From assembly GCA_016786965.1 (NCBI GenBank), contig JAEUVL010000289.1, positions 1 to 9,799 of the forward strand: a stretch of DNA of 9,799 bases, written 5' to 3'. Below the pieces are notes generated by a model, which saw only the letters and a program-made list of their open reading frames with translations, had not been told where the DNA came from and did not search any database. Within the stretch, counting starts at the first letter, position 1. Each line of letters begins with the position of its first letter. This DNA comes from Chitinophagaceae bacterium (lineage in GTDB: Bacteria; Bacteroidota; Bacteroidia; Chitinophagales; Chitinophagaceae). Below, piece after piece: positions 7,077-9,799 of the stretch. The position numbers and the translations under genes were made by a program.

Positions 7077-7084
7077 TATCTTTG
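7077..7084 (+). promoter_or_regulatory. -7 promoter element for the RRM protein gene
   Basis: TATCTTTG followed by CA is an exact TAnnTTTG match and a form commonly seen at Bacteroidota promoters. It lies 160 nt before the RRM start codon, implying a transcript start near 7090 and a leader of about 155 nt. No good -33 element is visible. Confidence 0.6.
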
Positions 7085-7089
7085 CACAG

Positions 7090-7244
7090 TTAATTTGAGT
7101 GACACAGCATTTTAGTAAGTGAACGATCTTTTACTGCTACGCCCTAATCCAGATTCCGCTTGTGCGGAACGAAGGATCTGCTAATAGTTAGTCTTCTTTA
7201 CCCTTGCGTATTTCTCAAGTATTTTTAAAAGTTAATTTATTTAC
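7090..7244 (+). promoter_or_regulatory. Long structured 5' leader of the RRM gene
   Basis: Between the predicted transcript start and the ATG are about 155 non-coding nucleotides. A clear hairpin is TTCCGC (7154-7159) with GCGGAA (7164-7169) around a TTGT loop. An outer pairing CAGAT (7150-7154) with ATCTG (7176-7180) could enclose it, sharing one base with the inner stem. A short dyad CTAATAGTTAG (7181-7191) follows. The last 50 nt are AT-rich and have no SD. Genes for small RNA-binding and cold-shock proteins often have long regulated leaders, so autoregulation or temperature control is a fair inference. The hairpin could alternatively be a REP-like palindromic repeat that happens to lie here. 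Confidence 0.5.
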
Positions 7245-7535
7245 ATGAACATTTATGTTTCAAACCTGAGCTTCGCCGTTGTGGACGAAGACCTGAAAAG
7301 TTATTTTGCTGAGTATGGAGAAGTTACTTCTGCAAAAGTTATTATGGACAAATACACAAACCGCAGCAAAGGCTTTGGTTTTGTGGAAATGAGTGATGAT
7401 GCGGCTGCACAAAAAGCAATCGCTGAACTGGATGGCGCTACTGTTGACGGACGTTCTATCAAAGTAAGCGTAGCAAGACCAAAAGAAGAGAGACCTGCAA
7501 GGCCTGCTTATTCTAATAGCAACAACCGCTGGTAA
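7245..7535 (+). CDS. RRM-domain RNA-binding protein
   Basis: The 96-aa protein is a single RNA recognition motif. RNP2 is IYVSNL (3-8) and RNP1 is KGFGFVEM (42-49), with the RNA-stacking aromatics Tyr4, Phe44 and Phe46 all present. The beta-alpha-beta-beta-alpha-beta order can be followed to SIKVSVARPK (71-80). The tail (81-96) is short, basic and Pro/Asn/Ser-rich, ending NNRW, and is probably disordered. Bacterial proteins of this type, known from cyanobacteria and Bacteroidota, bind single-stranded RNA and are associated with cold or stress responses and post-transcriptional control; the target RNAs here are unknown. The gene is a single transcription unit, with its own promoter, a long structured leader and a strong intrinsic terminator 34 nt after the stop. 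Low-temperature or autogenous regulation through the leader is inferred, not shown. Confidence 0.95.
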   Translation: MNIYVSNLSFAVVDEDLKSYFAEYGEVTSAKVIMDKYTNRSKGFGFVEMSDDAAAQKAIAELDGATVDGRSIKVSVARPKEERPARPAYSNSNNRW

Positions 7536-7568
7536 GCTCAACCTGTCAATACTATTGATACTATTAAC

Positions 7569-7601
7569 GGGAGGGCTGATAATGTTAGCCCTCCTTTTTT
7601 T
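7569..7601 (+). terminator. Strong intrinsic terminator of the RRM gene
   Basis: GGAGGGCT (7570-7577) pairs perfectly with AGCCCTCC (7587-7594) around a 9-nt loop, and seven T residues follow (7595-7601). It separates the RRM gene from the small gene at 7621, whose ATG lies only 19 nt after the T-run. Confidence 0.92.
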
Positions 7602-7620
7602 CACTCAAAAAAAGCCACTT

Positions 7621-7872
7621 ATGACTCCCGAGGCAATTGTAAAATACATCGAAACAAAAAATCACACAGAAAAAGCGTTGAACATTCATTTCAAGACCCG
7701 CAGCACCATCAGTGGCCTTTTCATTAAAGGCAATGATTACAAAGAACTGCAGGCTAAGAATTTTTGGCGTATCGTTTCCAACGGTAATATTGAGCAGTGG
7801 AAACAATCAAAAGACATGAACCTGGCCCGCATTTTTAACGGATCAGAATTCACCCGGTTATCTGAACAGTAA
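7621..7872 (+). CDS. Small hypothetical protein, 83 aa, possible SH3/Sm-like barrel
   Basis: I do not recognise a named family. A longer frame exists upstream (from TTG at 7555), but it would translate the RRM gene's terminator, so the ATG at 7621 is preferred. The product is soluble. After a predicted helix (2-17) come strand-like segments: ALNIHFKT (19-26), TISGLFIKG (29-37), FWRIVS (48-53) and a final LARIFNGSEFTRL (68-80). A short helix followed by about five strands, with Gly at a strand turn, is reminiscent of Sm-like or SH3-like small barrels, but no diagnostic motif proves it. The gene follows the RRM terminator closely and shows no promoter match or SD of its own, so expression by read-through is possible. 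Codon use is like that of its neighbours. Confidence 0.65.
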   Translation: MTPEAIVKYIETKNHTEKALNIHFKTRSTISGLFIKGNDYKELQAKNFWRIVSNGNIEQWKQSKDMNLARIFNGSEFTRLSEQ

Positions 7873-7902
7873 TCAAGGACCACAAGCATTTACGCATCTC
7901 TG

Positions 7903-7910
7903 TATTTTTA
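7903..7910 (+). promoter_or_regulatory. Candidate -7 element for the gene at 7927
   Basis: TATTTTTA differs from TAnnTTTG only at the last base and lies 16 nt before the ATG, leaving a leader of roughly 10 nt. The AT-rich context lowers its weight. Confidence 0.3.
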
Positions 7911-7926
7911 ATTAAAACTCTCTGAT

Positions 7927-8301
7927 ATGTTCGCACAGGCCTGGAATAAGTACTTACCCGTTATTAAAATTCTGATGAAACGTTCCGGCAGCGGCAACCA
8001 AACCCTGGCCATGAACAAAACAGATTTTGAAAGAGCTGCCGGCGGACGCAAAGCCAAGCTTACTTTCAGCCTGTCCATCATTAATGGACGAAACCAGCAT
8101 TACACAGCTCCTCCTCCCGTTGCTAAAGAACTGCTCACCATTTTACAGGAAGACGAGTCCACCAAGCAACTAATGCGCAATGAAGAATTCACTTTCAGCA
8201 TGAACACCTCTTTCGAATTGAGCATTAAGAAAGCTGAATCCATCTCAGCCCCCGAAGAAACAGCCGTGGAAGAAGCAGCCACTACAGTGATAGCTGAATA
8301 A
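7927..8301 (+). CDS. Conserved-type hypothetical protein, 124 aa
   Basis: I do not recognise a characterised family. The N-terminus (1-22) looks like an amphipathic helix (WNKYLPVIKILMKRS). A basic segment FERAAGGRKAKLTFSLSIINGR (about 34-55) follows, then a helix with PPPVAKELLTILQED (62-76) and a strand pair EEFTFSMNTSFELSIKKA (86-103). The tail (104-124) is acidic and rich in Glu, Ala and Thr, probably disordered. There is no signal peptide or membrane segment. The compact mixed alpha/beta order and the separate short promoter-like element suggest an independently transcribed cytosolic protein. It converges on the DsbA-like gene across a hairpin. Confidence 0.72.
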   Translation: MFAQAWNKYLPVIKILMKRSGSGNQTLAMNKTDFERAAGGRKAKLTFSLSIINGRNQHYTAPPPVAKELLTILQEDESTKQLMRNEEFTFSMNTSFELSIKKAESISAPEETAVEEAATTVIAE

Positions 8302-8311
8302 TTTACTGCAT

Positions 8312-8343
8312 AAAAAATCCTGCTCCATTTAATGAAGCAGGAT
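8312..8343. terminator. Terminator hairpin between convergent genes
   Basis: ATCCTGCT (8317-8324) pairs with AGCAGGAT (8336-8343), and the inner bases CAT and ATG can extend the stem past a C-A mismatch. On the minus strand the stem is followed by six T residues (complement of 8312-8317), making a good intrinsic terminator for the DsbA-like gene. On the plus strand there is no T-run, so it may only protect or weakly end the transcript of the gene at 7927. Confidence 0.75.
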
Positions 8344-8365
8344 CAATATAATTTCCCTATCAGGT

Positions 8366-8956
8366 TTATACTTTTTGCTTAGACTTTGCCGCTGGCTTTT
8401 TGGCTGGCGCTTTGGTCTTGCTTTTCTTCAGAGCGGCATCAATAGCAGCACTCAGATTAGCGAAAGTTGGTTTGCCGGTCACCATCACATCATTCACAAA
8501 GAAAGCCGGTATCTCTTTTACACCACGGTTATGTCCCTCCTTTATATCATCCTGTACCTGCCAGCCATACATTCCATTCACAAGGTCATCAAGAAACTTT
8601 TTGTTCTTCACTCCTGCTTCTTTACTATGCAGTTTCAAACTGGTGGTACCCAGGTTTCTCCTGTTGGCAAAAAGCACATTGTGCATCTCCCAGAATTTAC
8701 CTTCCTGCGCTGCAGCCACGGCTGATTCACTCGCCTTAAGGCTACGCTGGTGGATCAATGTCAATGGGAAATGCCGGAACTGGAAGCGGATCCTTCCCTC
8801 ATACTCTTCCAGCAATTGTTTTACGATCTCATTCACTTTCGCACACTCTTCGTTTTCGTATTCTCCAAATTCGGTAAGTGTAACCGGCGCATCCATTTTT
8901 CCAACAAATACTTCCTTAGGTTCAATAATAATTACATCATCTTTTTTAAAAGCCAT
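8366..8956 (-). CDS. DsbA-like thioredoxin-fold protein lacking the CXXC nucleophile, with Lys-rich tail
   Basis: The 196-aa protein has the DsbA/thioredoxin_4 fold. It opens with a DAPVTLTEFGEYE strand (22-34) leading into the active-site helix, followed by IRFQFRHFPLTLIHQRS (56-72), AAQEGKFWEMHNVLF (82-96) and the cis-proline region EIPAFFVND (148-156, Pro150), then a last helix to about 177. At the active site the expected Cys-x-x-Cys reads Asn35-Glu-Glu-Cys38, so the exposed nucleophilic cysteine is missing and only the second remains. It cannot do ordinary disulfide exchange; a chaperone, glutathione-related or regulatory role is possible. No signal peptide is present, so the protein should be cytosolic, which is unusual for DsbA. 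Residues 178-196 are almost only Lys, Ala, Pro, Ser and Thr and resemble histone H1-like tails, suggesting nucleic-acid contact. The start is supported by a good SD (8963-8970). Confidence 0.9.
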   Translation of the reverse strand: MAFKKDDVIIIEPKEVFVGKMDAPVTLTEFGEYENEECAKVNEIVKQLLEEYEGRIRFQFRHFPLTLIHQRSLKASESAVAAAQEGKFWEMHNVLFANRRNLGTTSLKLHSKEAGVKNKKFLDDLVNGMYGWQVQDDIKEGHNRGVKEIPAFFVNDVMVTGKPTFANLSAAIDAALKKSKTKAPAKKPAAKSKQKV

Positions 8957-8962
8957 TTTAAT

Positions 8963-8970
8963 ACTCCTTT
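8963..8970 (-). promoter_or_regulatory. Shine-Dalgarno sequence of the DsbA-like gene
   Basis: On the minus strand AAAGGAGT lies 6 nt before the ATG at 8956. It is the only strong SD in the window placed before a full gene, and it fixes the start. Confidence 0.65.
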
Positions 8971-9618
8971 TTTAGGTTTCAATGCCATTTTAGCCAAACC
9001 ATATAATACAATAACAAAATTCCCGCCATTCGGTTGAATGAAAGGCAGTTATGCCAATCCGGCATACTTGTGAACCGGTTGAAGGTAATATATTTCTGCA
9101 CCCAGCCAAATCCGTCTGCCACTATTTTCCTAACACGAAAACCCCAACCTGAAAACCAGACAGTTAGCCGAAAAACAAGCAGATAAAATGAGCTCTGTCT
9201 CATAAACCCAGCCTGCCGTTGTGGTCGCTTTACACATTTTTGCCATTTACAGCTGCCATTTTATGCAAATAGCAGTATTAACAGGCCGATGAAACGTGTT
9301 GGCTATGCACAGGCTTTGGTTGGTAACCCTATTGATTAATAACCACTTAAAGGAGTGATCATAAGGTTGGCTATCCTTTAGTCACGCATATATTGGTTTT
9401 GGGGACGGTTTTCCCTGGTCTACTTTTACATCATCAAAGCATATTACACTTGCTTTCCGCCGGAAACGAACCGGCATCGCCACTAACTAACTTCCCTCGA
9501 TTTGCCTGCCTTCCGATCTGCTGCCAGCCCGATTGCGACCCATCAATGATTTTGAGGAAACCGATTATTAACCCGTTTGAAGGGCCTGGCCCATCAAACA
9601 CATTTTAAAACTTTAATT
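8971..9618. other. Long region without a convincing gene (about 650 bp)
   Basis: No frame here has protein-like composition together with a start signal. What can be seen is structure only: a perfect 6-bp hairpin TATGCC/GGCATA (9050-9066), TAAAGGA (9348-9354) paired with TCCTTTA (9374-9380), a perfect 5-bp hairpin GCCGG/CCGGC with a 7-nt loop (9459-9475), and the palindrome before the last gene (9575-9599). The stretch must hold the promoters of the two divergent flanking genes. It could also hold an unrecognised small RNA or be decayed coding sequence, but I see no direct sign of either. Confidence 0.5.
9575..9599. repeat. Near-perfect 25-bp palindrome upstream of the secreted-protein gene
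   Basis: GTTTGA-A-GGGCC and GGCCC-A-TCAAAC flank a central T, symmetrical except for one A-A mismatch pair. It ends 19 nt before the ATG at 9619. It may act as a regulator-binding site or as a hairpin in the 5' leader. A -7-like TGATTTTG (9547-9554, one mismatch) upstream would place it inside the transcript. Confidence 0.55.
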
Positions 9619-9799
9619 ATGAAAAAGATCTTCAGCAACAACCGCCTTATTGCCTTTGCGTTTATTACCGTATTCTCAATGGCTGCAGCACCGGCTGCTA
9701 TGGCAACAGAAAAAAATCCGGTCGTTCCTGTATCGTTCACATTCGTAGGCCATGTAAAGAACCAGCCTATGTTTGAACTGAGCTTTACCGGCAACGAAA
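9619..9799 (+). CDS. Secreted hypothetical protein, N-terminal fragment
   Basis: The frame stays open from the ATG at 9619 to the right edge (60 codons), so the C-terminus is missing. Residues 1-29 are a textbook signal peptide: a basic start (MKKIFSNNR), a hydrophobic core (LIAFAFITVFSMAAA) and a likely cleavage site after AMA. The mature part begins TEKNPVVPVSFTFVGHVKNQPMFELSF. This resembles a class of small periplasmic or secreted Chitinophagaceae proteins with beta-strand repeats and no known function; that likeness is from memory and only covers the N-terminus. There is no SD, as is usual in this phylum. Confidence 0.8.
   Translation, partial: MKKIFSNNRLIAFAFITVFSMAAAPAAMATEKNPVVPVSFTFVGHVKNQPMFELSFTGNE

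Noticed and set aside
7555..7620. Upstream extension of the 83-aa gene from a TTG, giving a membrane-like hydrophobic N-terminus
   Set aside because: This stretch is the RRM gene's intrinsic terminator; the hydrophobicity comes from translating its stem and T-run.
8400..8975. 191-aa plus-strand frame opposite the DsbA-like gene
   Set aside because: The minus-strand gene has a clear fold, an SD and a terminator; the plus-strand frame has a Ser/Phe/Leu composition typical of an antisense shadow.
8979..9203. 74-aa frame on the minus strand, upstream of the DsbA-like gene
   Set aside because: Trp/Phe/Arg-rich composition unlike the neighbouring genes, with no start signal and no recognisable domain; most likely chance.
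9459..9475. On the minus strand this hairpin (5-bp stem, 7-nt loop starting TTC) looks like a tRNA T-arm
   Set aside because: The conserved A of the T-loop is a T, and no matching acceptor strand or D and anticodon arms could be found upstream.
9393..9608. 71-aa plus-strand frame with several Cys and Pro
   Set aside because: Low protein-like character and no start signal, and it runs through the palindrome upstream of the real gene at 9619.
1..9799. CRISPR array, insertion sequence, phage, toxin-antitoxin or defence system
   Set aside because: I looked for regularly spaced repeats, transposase or integrase motifs and paired small toxin-like genes on both strands and found none.

Overview
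The window looks like chromosomal DNA from a Bacteroidota bacterium, most likely Chitinophagaceae. The grounds are moderate GC, promoter -7 elements matching the Bacteroidota consensus TAnnTTTG, almost no Shine-Dalgarno sequences, an outer-membrane beta-barrel protein of the TonB-receptor-like type, a bacterial RRM protein, and several short conserved-type proteins of the kind typical of this family. The family assignment is inferred from protein style, not from a marker gene.

Layout. Positions 1-77 (-) hold the first 25 codons of a probable nucleoside deaminase. Diverging from it is an unknown 164-aa protein (264-758, +) whose architecture suggests a tubby/LURP-one-like barrel. It converges, with only 4 bp between stop codons, on a MurC/Mpl-like Mur ligase (763-2139, -). 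Diverging from that is a lipoprotein di-haem peroxidase of the CcpA/MauG family (2287-3468, +), which converges on a DUF1905/YdeI-OmdA protein (3483-3992, -); the two share a terminator hairpin containing a stop codon. Next come a two-helix 'low affinity iron permease' family protein (4057-4518, +) and a large outer-membrane beta-barrel protein (4608-7031, +). An RRM RNA-binding protein with a roughly 155-nt structured leader follows (7245-7535, +), closed by a strong intrinsic terminator. Two small unknown proteins follow (7621-7872 and 7927-8301, +). A cytosolic DsbA-like protein lacking its nucleophilic cysteine and carrying a Lys/Ala/Pro tail runs the other way (8366-8956, -). About 660 bp without a convincing gene lead to a secreted protein cut by the right edge (9619-9799, +).

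The genes are mostly single transcription units that alternate in direction, so the window does not read as one pathway. Loose themes are the envelope (Mur ligase, periplasmic peroxidase, outer-membrane barrel, iron-permease-family protein) and RNA-level control (RRM protein with its leader and terminator). I saw no transposase, integrase, CRISPR array, toxin-antitoxin pair, defence cluster, rRNA or convincing tRNA. The items most worth a second look are the mono-cysteine DsbA-like protein with a histone-like tail, the structured leader of the RRM gene, a two-codon upstream ORF with a good SD before the DUF1905 gene, the altered motifs of the Mur ligase, and a near-perfect palindrome before the last gene.
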